This document shows positions 13,017-26,000 of a DNA stretch of 64,000 bases, in pieces. Both the position numbers and the translations under genes were made by a program. Origin of the DNA: Chelonoidis abingdonii (Eukaryota; Chordata; Testudines; Testudinidae); assembly GCF_003597395.2 (NCBI RefSeq), contig NC_133770.1, positions 90,309,899 through 90,373,898 on the forward strand, written 5' to 3'. The notes below the pieces were generated by a model. It worked only from the letters and a program-made list of their open reading frames with translations. It ran no database searches and was not told the DNA's origin. The first letter of the stretch is position 1; each line of letters begins with the position of its first letter.

Positions 13017-13195
13017 CAGTGCTTAATTTGTGCCAGGGCTTGCCAGGTCTGAGTCCAAGCACCTCCTTGCGGGGGAGTTCATAGCCCCAGCACCTCTGGG
13101 CTTGCTGCATCAGTTATGAATGTAAAAAACTTGCTTGAGCCCTGGCACCTAATTGCTTGAGCCCCAGTACCTCTTTCATTACAAATTAAGCACTG
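13017..13195. mobile_element. hAT-type MITE, 179 bp, perfect 15-bp termini
   Basis: The terminal inverted repeats are cagtgcttaatttgt at 13017-13031 and acaaattaagcactg at 13181-13195, a perfect 15/15 match. The 8-bp flanks acagtgat (13009-13016) and acagtatc (13196-13203) look like a decayed hAT target duplication. There is no coding capacity. The interior holds repeated 'cttgagcccyrgyacct' words. It must have been mobilised by a transposase encoded elsewhere. Confidence 0.85.
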
Positions 13196-14469
13196 ACAGT
13201 ATCTAAATCTTACAGTGCCTTCTTGAGCTCAGTAATGAAGACTATCTATTGAGCAAATCAAAGCCTAAACACTGTTGTGTTTGGTTGGAATACCTTGCTG
13301 CCAAAACTTTTCAGAAACATAACAAGCCCACAGAGATTAACACGGGGTTGGATGTAATTGGATTTTTGTTCTTTTATTCTGCTTGAATATACAGATTTTA
13401 GGATTTCGTAGGCATTTGAGACCCAGTAAACATTGCCATTGTAACTCTTTTCAATTTGCATAAGTTCGACAATTCCTATTCAAATTTGCCTGCGTTGCTC
13501 CAACATGTTATCCTTTTCTTTTTTTAATCATCACTGCTCTTTCCTGAAAAGCAGAACAATTATCTGAATACAGTAGCACCTCTGTCAAAAGAATGTAATT
13601 ATGGGAGGCAGATATATATTTGAAAACTACATGGATGCAGTGGTTCCTTTTACGATAGGTATGCATGGCTATTCTGTCAACGGCAAATGTTTGTCTCAAA
13701 GGGGGGTAATATTTCTGTTGTAATACCATATTGTTAGCATTTACATTCTCCGGTAAGAAAGAAAGGGTTTTGCCTCTTTAATGTTGCTCTGAAACGGGTT
13801 TTAAGCTGGGCAAGATGTACCTTAATGGAGCTATAAATGTGTTTAACTAGAATGATTGAGTCAAACTGGCAATGAAATAATGCTTAAGCTAAGCTAAAAT
13901 TCAGTCAGGTGTCAGCATAATTGAAGAGTTTTTATTTTCAGATTTCCTCTACTCTTCGTTGTCTACTTAAAGCATCTTCCATTATAAACTTTTCTTTTTC
14001 TTTTTTTGTGAAGTGTCAGGCTTAAAAAATAAAATGATTTGATTTGCCATCAGGGTCATTACAGGAGCTTCCAAAGAAGGATTGCAGCTTTGTACCTTCA
14101 TTAGCAGCCTGACAAGCAAGATCTCATGGTCCATGACAGATTTGTTTACATTATTCCATCTGTATTTTACAGGACATTCTTTGTACTTATACAAGCAGTA
14201 AAAAACTTTTTTATTTATTTTTAAATAGCTTATCCAGAGAAAGTAATTCCTTAGTGGTAATTGTTCATTGCACTAATGAAACAGAATTGTATTTCTGGTG
14301 TCCATTTATGTTTGATCATCAAAACAGTAAGGGCTAAATTTGTCGAATCCTGTTTCCCACTAAGAGAGCCTCATGAGGTACATTTCTTATTTTCATGAAG
14401 GCTTGAAAGAAGGAAGATGGACATCAGAATTACAGTCTTACAGCACCATATTTTAGTATCATGTACTGC

Positions 14470-14700
14470 TGCATTAGACTAGCACTGATATAGCACTCTG
14501 CCTCTTCAGAGCACTTCATAAACATTTACTGACTAATGCTCAGGTGAAGAACAGTAGATAAGTGTTGTTCCTGTAATACTGGTGGAGACACTGACAGAGA
14601 GAGTACAATAATGTACTCTCAAGACCTCTTATCAAGTCAATGGGAAAGCCAGGACTAGAATTTAGATGTTCTTAGCCCCTCATGAAATCATGTCATCCTT
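14470..14700 (+). repeat. MIR-type SINE, diverged
   Basis: The order of blocks follows MIR: agcacttcataaacatt, then a gap, then gagacactgacagagag, then 'aagccaggactagaatttaga'. No internal promoter boxes are intact. Confidence 0.5.
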
Positions 14701-16020
14701 CTAAGTTTTAAGAACACAGTCATACCAAACAAACGCTCAGCACATTCAGTGTTAAATAATATGGGGATTTAATCATGTGACTTGGTTAAGATCAGTAGTA
14801 GTCCTGCTGCTACACTCACTGCTGCACATTTCACTTGGAAAATTCAAGGGTAAGAGCAACATTTTCATTGAAAGACGATTGTTTCTCATTCAACAGACTA
14901 GCTTAATTATTCATTTTGTACACAAAGAGGCAGCTAGCAATGAGGGAAGAATATACCTGCACTCTGAACGCTGAAAGAACCATAAGCAGGTCAAGTGCAG
15001 TTTGTGTGGGGTTTTAAAGTCCTACCAGCAGTAGTTAAAATGGCAGTCATTTTGAAAGTTTCTGATGAAATGTCAGGAATTTCAAGGTAATATATTGGTT
15101 CTCTAATCAATATGCATGTGCTAACCCGATATCAGTTACTGTGCATGAACAAATCTAGGGAGGAACAGCCAGCTACGAACAACATGCAATGTAGATAGGC
15201 TCTTTAGTGTTGTCCACTCCATGAGTGCTGGAGATGGAGAAACACTTGATGGGGCATTCAACAGCTGGCATGAAGAGTCTTGTTTGTATTTATTGCATCG
15301 GAATCTGATCTGCTCTCTGCCGTGAGGAACACTACATAATCGCTATTGCAGATTTATCACTCAGTCAATGAACAATGCTCCCATTGCTGCCAATGGAATT
15401 TTTAAGCACTGAGCAATTGAAAGGTTTCTATATGAAGCTCTTTGAGGCAAGGACTGTTTGCATATTTATTTCTACACTAGCCTTTTCCCCCTAAAACTTC
15501 CGACCATTGCTATCATCGGTGTAACTCCAATGGTTGCAGCAATGGTGGGAGTGCCAGTACAGAGTGGCTGTTGGCATCTCACTCACCACATCCTCTAACC
15601 CTGCTCACAACGGGTCTAGACAATGCTTTTGTTGAAATGCAAACAGCTGGTGCCTTGCCTACATTAGCACTCCCAGTGGTGGGAAATTTTAGGTGGGGAA
15701 CAGCCAGTTCAGTCAAGGTTTTTGTGTCTGGTACAGTATTAAACACATTATTCACATTTAACAAGTTTGTGTTTGTTTGTTTTAAGTGTACAATAGAGGT
15801 CAGCAATGCAGATAGGAGAGGAGACTTTTGCCTCGCATTTGCGAATTTTGCTTAAACTCTTAAAACATTCATCAATACAAATTGTGAAATAGAAGAATTG
15901 TTTTGATTTGGGTACTGAGTGGAAGAGTGTGCACACAGTAGGTGACTAGAACAAAGTGTGTTCAATATTTTAGTACAGACACATGAGAGAGATCTCCTGT
16001 GTAACTGAAGCAATATCTCA

Positions 16021-16095
16021 GGGGCCAATCCCACAATCCTGATGCAAGTAAAATGGTGTTCAAGTGAAGTCAGTGGGAGTTTTGCCTACACATAA
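16021..16095. repeat. Short palindrome-derived repeat fragment
   Basis: 'ggggccaatcccacaatcctg ... aagtcagtgggagttttgcc' matches half of the dispersed palindromic repeat type seen at 33.7, 36.9 and 42.6 kb. The other arm is mostly lost. Confidence 0.4.
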
Positions 16096-16863
16096 TGCAA
16101 GAATAACAGTGCTTACTTGTACAAATTCCAGGATATTTTCATTTTGATTTGCCATCTGAGGTAAAACAGTAACAATGTTTAAAAAATGAATTTGAATTCT
16201 GTTTCATATCCCAAATCCAATTGAAATATTTCCTAATAACTATGCCTTCCTCTAAAAGAGAGAGAGATGGGAATCTTCATATCACTAACCTGCCATTTCT
16301 TAGAATTATGCTGTTATATTGTTTAATATTGTCTTAATTTTCCTTTGTTTTCAAATGACATGACACATTCTGAGAATAGGTATCTGAATGAAGCAGCTTT
16401 TCTGATTTTTCCCAAACAAAGGACATGGTTTCCCTAGCAACAGAAGGAAAACCTTTCCGAATAGTTCCTCACCTCTTCTTCAGGGTCTGTTCTATTCTGC
16501 AGTTTGCTCATCATTTGCTAAAGCAGATACCATTCCTGCAGAAAGAGCTAGATGAAATTCAAAGTGGTTAGTAGCAACAACTGTTGTTGGCCACACAAGT
16601 AAATGTTGAATTTGCTGTTTGAGTGCTCATCTTTAACAATGGCTTGATTGTTTCTGTTATTACTGCAGAGTTCCTGTGAATTCATATTTATGGTTTAGAA
16701 GAAGTACTGTCTGATTTTAAGAGAGAATGTAAGTGGCCTTTTTTCCTGTACTAGTACGATCCTGCTGTATGAATTTAGTAGGAGCCGCGGTGGATTTTCA
16801 GTGGCATTTATAATTATGGAAAATGGATTTTCAGGTTGTGGACTCTGATGAGGATTCCCTAAA

Positions 16864-17034
16864 CCAATGGTTCTCAGCCTGTGGGTCACTTGTGGCCCAA
16901 TCAGCACACAGCTGTGGCCCATACGACCCCCTCGAGGCCATACAGGTAATATATCTATTGTCTGGATGTGGCCCACATAACACACAGAGAGCTGCAGATG
17001 CAGTCCACAATGGCAAATAGGTGCAGAACCACTG
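16864..17034. mobile_element. Charlie-like hAT MITE
   Basis: It starts caatggttctcagcctgtgg and ends gtgcagaaccactg, the inverted-terminus pattern of Charlie-type nonautonomous hATs (cagtggttct...). The 8-bp flanks are only partly alike, so the insertion is old. No protein is encoded. Confidence 0.7.
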
Positions 17035-17116
17035 TCGTACACTAATCAAGGCTAATGGATCTTTAGCATGGTACTGCGCTAACCAAATGACTTGTCCCCA
17101 ACTGATCTATATGGGA

Positions 17117-17365
17117 GTAGATTTAGAGTGGAAACCTTTCAGGGCAGAGGTTTTCTTTTCTATGTCTCATTTCTATTTTTGTGCAATGCCCAGTACAATG
17201 GGATCCTAATTCTCACTGGGACCTCACTGGGTGCTACCAGAATATAAACATTTATTAATAACAACAAGGGAAAGAAGAAGCCAGTCAATTATTATTATTT
17301 TATATTACAGTATAACTAGAAGCCCCAACCAAGATCAAGTCCCTGTTGTGCTAGGCTTGGTAAGT
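17117..17365. repeat. Two MIR-like SINE tails, opposed
   Basis: 17117-17270 carries 'tttgtgcaatgcccagtacaatgggatcc ... aatataaacatttattaat' in parts. 17288-17365 carries the complementary sense, 'ttatattacag ... ccctgttgtgctagg'. Together they form a loose inverted pair of the same SINE end that flanks the Penelope-like element at 37.7/41.3 kb. Confidence 0.5.
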
Positions 17366-18471
17366 GTATATATAAGGTGAGATTTTGTGATGTACCTTTA
17401 AAAGGCACAGCACAAAACTTGTAACCCAGTAGGAGAAGAGTCTAAGGTTGCTCTTAAGGCCCCTTTGTGCCCTCCCAAAATTGGACTGCTCTGGGGGTTG
17501 GAGAGGCCCTGGATCAACTTAGCCCACTCTTTGGGGCGTTGTCTGAGTTACCACAGCCTTCTGGGGTTGCCCATTAGGTCACAGTACAGCCATCCCGCCC
17601 CCAACATGCCCCTCCAATCCCTAGCCCCATTCACTACATATTCCTTTCTCCAGGGCTTGCGATGGGCTCCTCTGAAAGAGACCTGCAATCATCTTCCACA
17701 ATGCCTATACTAGGGGAGTTCTCCCCCAGCTAGAACTGGGGCTTCTAGAGACCTTTTACACCAATCTGACCCTTTTATCCACATAAAAGAATGGGCGTGA
17801 GGCTCTCGCCCATAATGAGAGCCAGACTGTGCCTGAACAACCTCTGGTCTAAATATAACTTCTCAGGTAAAGTCCTGGACCCCTGTCTGCTAACCTTGGG
17901 GAGCAAGTTCCTCATGCTGCAGCTTGTTCTTCATAGATGGAAACTTGCACCCCTGTAGACTGAGTGAGTTTAGTGGGGTTCCATACAGGCAGAGAAGTCT
18001 GTCCATGTGGAACAAGTTGTAAGATCAGGGTCTGTTTCTGGAGACTTCAGTTTGATTTGCTGCTTTTAATCTGGAGGGGAGGAGGGTGGCCTGGAGGAAA
18101 CCAACTCCCAGCTGCTCTTATTTCTTATCAGTATCTGGATGATACCAAGGTAATGAAAAATCGAAGGATTAGTAGATCATTTGCAAATTCTCATGTATTT
18201 AACATTTCATAGCATAAATACTGTAGCTGGCATGGAGCCCTTTAAATCTGACTTTTTAAAGTTATTGGAGAAAATAATGAAGCACATTAAAGTGTTAGTT
18301 ATTTATGGCTTATATTAATAAATAGACTATGAAATATTCAATTATTTAAGACAGAAGGAGAGTGTTTTTCCCTGTGGATATTATTTCCCTCAGTCCATCC
18401 TTCATCTTCCCTTAGGTTTCTTTTATCTGCATTTAATGTCCATGCTGCCCCTTTCCCATGTCTACATTTGG

Positions 18472-18582
18472 CCATTCAGGGCCCCCTCCTGCAAGATAAT
18501 GGACACCCTCATCTCCCATCGGCTTCAGCTGGAGTTGAGGATGCTTAGAGCCCTGCAGGATTATTCATATCTGTGGTCTGAC
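18472..18582. repeat. Palindromic MITE-like element
   Basis: The left arm includes cctcctgcaagataatgg and acaccctcatctccc. The right arm includes ctggagttgaggatgc and agccctgcaggat. Arms of about 45 nt fold back with mismatches. No target duplication is clear. Confidence 0.55.
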
Positions 18583-20914
18583 CATGCAGGCCCTCCTAAA
18601 AATCACCATTGGAAAGGTTACCATGTTTGCGATAGTTTGAACTGCATGCTGCTTGTCATTTGTTAGATTGGTTTTCTATTACAACCATTAATGTGAGCTG
18701 CAGCCATAACGAAGAATGTACTTTTAATTGGGGTAATGGACTAGTGGTTGCTGGAATTTTGCTGCAATTTTTAGTGCAACCTAAAGCCTCAGTCGTACGA
18801 AGTACTGAGGAGGTTGAGCCCAACCAATACAGATATATGAACAATCCTTTTTAAACGTTAAGAGTCATATAAATCTGAAACAAGAAGGACCTATTATATA
18901 AACAAATCCACCTTGTGCTTCTGGTGTAGGAATATGTGCTGTGTCCAGTCTAGTTTTAAATTCCTCAAATTGCCTAAAAATAAAGTGTTTGTCAGAAATA
19001 TCTGAGCCTGAGGCCTCACTTAAAGAAAGCCGACATTCCTGAACAACCTAATATTTAGGCTTAGTAGGTATATTGGTTCTTTTTGTCAGCCTGTGTTACC
19101 ATAGCCATTGATTATACGGTTCGTCGCTGTCCCCCTGGGCTCTTGTTAGTGGCACACTGATAAAATAGAACTGCATCTACTGAATAGTGTTGAACCTTTG
19201 GTTTGCTTGCTGCTAAATGCTATTTTTGTCAGGTAGGACAGTAGGCATTTGGGAGCTTGGAAACATTTGTTGAATTTCCTGTGCAAGAACCTGCAGAAAA
19301 AGAAATTGCAAAAAGTTGCCAGATACCATCTCATAAATTGAACAGAAGTGGAGAAAGACGTTAAACATTGTGAGAATCCATGTGCCTCTTCAAAATGGTT
19401 GCTGCTTTAACAGTTCCATCAGGGATCAAGTACAATATCATCCCTCGTTTAAAAAAAACAAACCCTGAAAACAATTAATCTTTAGCCTTATCCGCAAGGT
19501 ATTGTGAAAAATGTGGGTCTAAAATATGTTGGTTACTCTATTCCCTCACTTAACCTTCTGCTGGGCAATAAATAATTATGAATATTGCACACTAAAGTGA
19601 TTTGGTGCTGCTGAATCATAGGATATAATATGGGACTGGAAAGCTGAATGAAGTTGGCCTGATGTACTTTGTTCCGGAAAAGTATGAACTTGGATATGAG
19701 TTGGGTGTAGAGAGTTGGATTGGGTTTTAGAAGGTTCCTTTTATATATCACAAAATAATGAGCTTTGCAGTTGTACTACAGTGACTGCATAGGCAAATGC
19801 TGTTGTGCTTTCTCAGCTATTATTCATTTATAGCTTCAGAGGGAAAAAACCTGTTTTATTGATAGGGGAAATGCTGGCCAGGACACTTGGGAACTATCTG
19901 AAAGGAGTGGGAGATAGCTCATCTCATCCAGAGATGCCCCACGACCATCAGCGCAGCACTGCTTTCCTAGTCCTGCACTGCAGTGTCATCTGTGTGAGTG
20001 TCCATGTGGCCCTCTGGTGAGGGAACTACCTAGTAAGATGCAGATTCACAGTTGCCGTGTGACCCTTTTGCATCTCAGCCTAATTTAACTTAGCTGGCTA
20101 AAGCAGGCAGGTAATTGAATTCTCTCTCAGGAACACTCCCAGCATACAGGACCTATGTGCCACCTGTGCAGGAACCCCTTGCATATGGGATGTTCTAGGG
20201 TAAGGCTAGACAGGTGGGGCGAAAGTGCACATGAGATGATGGAGGAGGCGAGAGTGAGGAGTTCTTATATCCCATCAGTTTTGCATCACTGAAATGGCTC
20301 ATTGGAGCCATGGTGCTAAGGGCCAGAATGTCTCCTGGCCATCCCTGAATAGTGGAGGGGCAGGCCACCTCCTATCAGTCTCTGCCCTTCATCATTGATG
20401 CAAAAGAAGCTCTTACAAAAAGTTTATCATCTCTAGTTCTGAATCATGGAGCTCCTGACCAGGCAAAACCTATCTTCAGTCCTTACTGAGGAAATACTCT
20501 CATTGCAGAGAGTTTTGCCTTAGTAGAGACTGCTGTGTTTGTCATTAATAAAAAGAAATATAACCCCATTAGCATTATTCTTATATTAATTTGTTTTGAA
20601 TTAGGTAGTAATTATCCAGGAATTTGGAGATACAAAGTACTAAGTATTGTAATTCTCAGTAAACATTCATTTCCACTGACACACTCCCAGTAACTCTGAA
20701 CTAACAGTCAGTAAGTCACCAGTGGAGCAACAGTTGAGAACGCTGTTGGGAGTGGCTTATATTTTGTCTATTACATTGCTGCTCTGTGAGCCTCACTTCT
20801 GGGTATCAAATGTGATTTTTGAACTGATGTTATGAACTGCCTCTTAGCTAAAACATGTTCTGTATGGAAATAAGTGTCATCTTCACCGGTTTAAAAACAA
20901 ATAGTATTTTTCAT

Positions 20915-21125
20915 TTCTGCAGCACTTTCCATCTAAAGTTCTGAAACTATTAGAGGTAATGTAGGATACAGATTATTATCCCTCTTTCACAGATGGGGAA
21001 TCTGAGGCACTGAGAAATTAAGTGGGTTGCCCAAGGTCACAAAGATGATCTCTATTAGAGTTAGGAGAAGAATCCAGCCTCTCTCAGTCCCAGTCCTATA
21101 CATTAACCACAACATCATGCTTCTT
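20915..21125 (+). repeat. MIR SINE, fairly complete
   Basis: The classic order is visible: 'attattatccctctttcac', 'agatggggaatctgaggcac', 'ttgcccaaggtcacaaag', 'cagtcccagtcctatac'. The 3' end is degraded. Confidence 0.8.
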
Positions 21126-21996
21126 TAATAGAAGTATGATAGGTGTGTGTCTGCCTGTCTGTCTCTAGAAAAAATTATTGGGTAAGAATATCTGTAAAGT
21201 GCTATAAACTGCACAACTGACTATTTGTGGAGTGTTCCATGTCAAGGTCACATTAAGAAATAAGTTCTTCAGTAAAATACAATAAATGTTTTGTTTTTGT
21301 TTGAACCACTCACTGTACCTTTATAGAAATATAGCCTTAATACACTATGAACTCAATTTCTTCATGAAGCACTGTAAAATCCAAATAGCACTGTAACCTA
21401 CGTTGACTTGCATGGGGATCTGTATGAATGCAGTGGTCTACTATAGTGGATTTGATTGCAGGGTCAAGGATTAAATTTGTAGAAATGTCCCCATGCAATG
21501 TAAATGTCTCTCACTCACACACAGTCTTCTCTCCTAATTTAGAAATAGCCACTGCAGTAATAGATGGCTACAAAAGGTGATTCAAGTTGCTTTACAGTAG
21601 TAAATAAAAGGAGGCACAATGTGTGTGTGCTGCTTTTTTCTTTTAGTCTTGATGTTTCTAACAGCTACTTTTAAAAAAGAAAATATAGTCAAAAGAGAAG
21701 CACTCCGTTATTTATAGAACTTAAGTAAATGAATCTCAAGAGCTTCTTTGTTCATCCATTCATTCCTTGTTCAGATTTGCAATCAGGTTAGTAGTCTATA
21801 CTGGGATTAAGCCTTTTTATTCCTCATGTTGTCTGACCAGTCTAAACTCTTGAGGAAAGCAAAGTTTATCTGATTATCCATGCCTGCTCCTTCTACTCAG
21901 TTCCAATTAATACATAATGCCAAGGTGCTTTGGTGTTTAAAATACAACAGGCAGTTCATTTATGCCTTAGTATGGACCACTGTGTAAATATAGAAT

Positions 21997-23972
21997 ATAA
22001 ATAAGAAGAAAACAAAGAAAGAAGAAGTGGGGCCGCTATACACTGAGGATGGAACGGAGGTTAAGGATAACCTAGGCATGGCCCAATATCTAAATAAGTA
22101 TTTGCCTCGGCTTTAATAAACTAGTGAGGAGTTTTAGGGAAGATTGGAGGGATGACAACGGGAATGTGGATATGGAGGTGATATACCGCATTGAGGTAGA
22201 GGCAAAACTTGACAGCTTAATGGACAAAATCGGGACAGACAATCTCCATCGAGGTATAATTAAAGGATATGGCGCGTGATCATTGCGAGCCGTTAGCTGA
22301 GAATTTTTAAGCAATCGGTAAACTCGGGTTGTGCCATACGACTGGAGAATATGTAACGTAGTTCTATTTTTAAGAAGGGAATATAAAAGTGATCGGGTAT
22401 ATAGGCTGTTTATTGACGCTGTCTCGTGTGTAAGGTCTTGGAAAAATTTAAGGAGAAAGTAGTTAAGGACATTGAGGTCAATGGAATGTGGACGAATTGC
22501 AACATGGATTTACAAAGTAGATCGTGCAACCAACTGATCTCTCTTTTGGAAGGTGCGGATTCTTAAGACAAAGGAAATGCGTAGATCTAGTTTACCTTGC
22601 GATTTCCAGTAAGGTTTGAAACACGGTTCGCATGGGAACTGTTTAGTTAAATTGGAAAAGATTGGGATAATGTAAAGGTGAAAGGTGGATCAGGAACTGT
22701 GTAAAGGGGAGACTCCAGCGGGTCGTTACTGAAGGTGAACTGTCGGCTGGAAGGGTTACTAGCGGAGTCTCAAGGATCAGTTTGGGCGCGATCTTATGTT
22801 AACTATTTATTACTGACCTTGGACAAAGAGCGAATGGTGTTATATAAAGTTTGCGGATGACATGAAGCTGGGGGGTATTGCTACAGTAGAGAAGTGACCG
22901 GGTATACTTCAGAAACGACAGCCTGTTAACTGGAGTATAGTAATAGGAGCAAAATAGTTGAAAGAGTGCAGGTATGGCACTTAGGATAATAATAAAATTT
23001 AGATATACTTGGGACTGCATCAGTTGAAAACGACGGAAGGAGGAGAAGGACCTTTGGGGTATTGGTTGAATAGCATGATGACTGAGCCGCATGTGATATG
23101 GCTGTTAAAAGTAAGAATTTCCAGCAAGGACAATGAGGTGTAGTGCCGTATATCGCGCTCGTTGACCCAGCTTAAGATTGGTGATTCTGAGTCCTGTTTT
23201 AAAAGATGATCAAAGACCTGGAAACTGTTCAAGAGAGACTAGGATTGATCGATAGGAATGAAATCTTGCCTTATAAGAGCTCACAGAGCTTGTTGTTTAG
23301 CCTGCCAAAAGAGCTCCGGCGATATGCTTCTCTTATATAAATAATAAGGGGATTACTTAGGAGGAAGAGATAATTTAGTTTAGTACAATGTAGCACGAGA
23401 ACGATAGGTACAACTGATCTTAGGATTTAGACTTGAAAATTACGAAGGTTTCTAACCAGTTAGGGAGTGAAGTTATTAAGGCCTTGAGGAGAGTAGTGGC
23501 AAAAGTAATTATCTTTAATGGCTTAAGATAAGCTTATACGTATTATGGACGGATTATATGGGATAGTTTAATTTGGCAATTTATTTTGATTATCGGCAAT
23601 AAGTATGCTCAATGTCTGAGATGGTATGTTGAGGGATGTGGACTGGTTACGCAGGGATTCTTTCTTGGTGCTGGCTGTGGTCGTCCCACATGCTCCAGGG
23701 TTTAGTGATCGCCTATTTTGTCGTCGGGAAGGATTTTTCCTCCAGGGGATTGCGCCTAGAGTTTTTCGCACTTCTCGCGCGTGGGCATGGTCGCATAGCT
23801 GGTGGATATCCTGCGCAGGTCTTCAAATCTCAATTTTGAGGATTTCAATAACTCAGTCATGGGTTCGGGGTTGTTATAAACGTGTATGGGCAGGGTTTTG
23901 TGGCCTGCCTTGTGCAGGAGGTCAGACTAGATGATCATATTGGTCCCTTCTGACCTATGAGTCTATGATTTA
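21997..23972 (+). repeat. CR1 LINE, 5'-truncated, ~2.0 kb
   Basis: It is colinear with the CR1 at 59175-61218: same start block (aagaagaaaacaaagaaaga), same RT region and the same 3' tail (cagactagatgatcat ... cttctgacctatgagtctatga). The catalytic-motif relic reads KFADDMKL at 22847-22870. It carries very many single-base changes and indels, and no ORF above about 100 codons remains. It lies in the same direction as ARPP21. Confidence 0.9.
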
Positions 23973-23982
23973 TTGGGGAAAC

Positions 23983-24000
23983 GTGTGTGTGTGTGTGTGT
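23983..24000. repeat. (GT)9 microsatellite
   Basis: Nine GT units, just downstream of the CR1 tail. Confidence 0.95.
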
Positions 24001-24876
24001 ATGTGTTTAATGGTTTGCCTCAGACAGTTGCTTGTAATTAACTAGCTAAGTGGCATATGCTACTGTTTCCAGACAGGTTGTAGTTAATCAGCCAGAACTC
24101 TCTACATATTCAGGAACAGACTCACCATCCATCTGATGGAGACTAAGTAAATCGCAGCAGTACAAGCACTCAGTCTCAAGTGTGCAAACTGGTTGCATTT
24201 CTCTGCAGCCTTCCCAGCAGGTTGTGCTGAGTTGCTGTGGCACTGAATCAAGAAGAAGCTCTGCTTTTTGTGTTTCCCATTGGATTTTAAAGTCTTAATA
24301 GTTTGGGAGCATCTACTGGGCATGTTTAAAGAGAGAGAGAGAGATAATGGCACAGAAGAGGGCTGGCAGAGCCAAACAAATCTCTGCTAAAGCTTTAAAA
24401 TAATGGTCTTGCTCATTATATTCTAACTCTCGTCTATTCAGGTTCATTGTGGTATCTGAGCTCTTTGGTATTCATTGTAATAACACTAATGGCACTGAAC
24501 TCTCTTGGCATTAATGTGGATGTCATAAAAACTTCTATCAGATATCCACTTTATGGCAGCATTAACTTGTCTATTACACTGTTCCCAAAATTATATCATT
24601 AAGTGCTGAGGTAAAGCAAGTTATAGTTTAGTTGTTTTATAGCATATAACATAGTAACTCAAAACCGTTGCACGTTTGCCATTTGTGCAACTTCATTTTC
24701 AATGAAAATAAAGAGATCTTTCTTTAACTTGACCTTGCTCTTTCCTATAGCAGTGACAGGTTTGCAGCAGTGAGAGCTTGCCTTCCCACTATATAGCTTG
24801 GTGTAACTGAATCATTCATCTCTAGGTGCTCCCTTGTGCCTAGGCATGGTGTAGCAGCAGCTCTCTCATTGGGCTA

Positions 24877-25455
24877 GTGTGTTGCAATGGTTCCTCTTCC
24901 AAGAGGAACCGCTAGGTTACCATCTGAAATCCACCCCTTCCTGGTTCACAGTTGTCCAAACTGAAAGTCCTCAAAATGTCTGTAACACAAACAAATATAT
25001 TTTCCCCCTCTCTGGGGTTCTTCTTCAACCTGTCTTTGACTCAGCCTTTAGACCCTTGGTTGGGCTAGATAACCCTTTTCATAAGCTCGTATTCCCCCTT
25101 CCTTGGGGCTGGTAGGGAAACCCAGGTCCATCTTTTACTCTGGATTCCGGCTCTGGGCTCTGTACTGAGCAGCTAGTTCTGCTCCTTTACCTGCACTTTT
25201 TTTTTCCTTTGGCCACTTCCTACACAGCCTTTAAAGTTTTCCTCTGGGTCTCTTTGTCTCTTCCCTGCTTAATCAGGGTTTCTCCCCGTCCTCCCTGCCT
25301 GGAGTGCTTTCCTTACTCTGAGTTTTCCCTGCCTTCATCAGGGTCTCACCCAGGCCTTCCCCCAGCTGGGCTTTGTCACCTCTTAAGCCTGACTCTCATT
25401 CCCATTACTGTAGCCATCTTCTACTCTTTATGGGGAATTTGTCAGTACATGGGAC
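24877..25455. repeat. C/T-rich, possibly LTR-derived sequence
   Basis: This long pyrimidine-rich stretch (ggtttctccccgtcctccctg, gcctgggcttt-like runs) differs in composition from its AT-rich surroundings. It resembles the LTR at 46.8-47.4 kb in style. No TG...CA termini or target duplication were found. Class uncertain. Confidence 0.25.
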
Positions 25456-25827
25456 TATAAAGTCTTTTTAAAAAAGCAGATAACAAAATTACCCTTCTTT
25501 GTGCAAAGATACTGATCTTGAGATGGTGGAAAGGCTTTTGTCTCTTAATTGGAAACAGTCATTACATTTTCAGTTTTTGCCATGTCACTATAATGTAATA
25601 TGGGAAGAATTTTGCTTTCATTTAAGGAACATCACAGGTATGAAAGTTAAAGGTACTATAGTATGATGATTGGTATGGAGAAGTGGTGTAACTGTCCAGG
25701 AATTTATTTGAGTTGATTTTCGTTGCTCTTCGGGCTCTGGGACGCCTGCAGCCACACATCCCATTTGGGCCTTAGGAACTAAATCTGCAGTGTTGTGGTA
25801 GCTATGATGGTCCCAGGATATGAGAAA

Positions 25828-26000
25828 GACAAGGTGGCTGAGGTAATATCTTTTATTGGACCAACTTCTGCTGGTGAGAGAGACAAGCTTTTGAGCATAC
25901 ATGAACCTCTTCATGTTTCAGATCTTTGTGTAAGCTCGAAAGCTTGTCTCTCACCAGCAGACATTGGTCCAATAAACGATATTATCTCTCCTACCTTGTC
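25828..26000. repeat. Long hairpin, probable Penelope-like element terminus
   Basis: The left arm (25828-25890) and right arm (25940-26000) are reverse complements over about 60 nt with few mismatches and a 49-nt loop. The words 'ggtaatatcttttattgga' and 'aagcttgtctctcaccagca' are, as I recall, typical of the inverted ends of a chelonian Penelope-like family. They are functionally like the ends of the element at 37.7-41.3 kb but different in sequence. No coding part is present. Confidence 0.6.

Noticed and set aside
16864..17034. A tRNA-derived SINE
   Set aside because: No A or B box. The inverted ends fit a Charlie-like hAT MITE instead.
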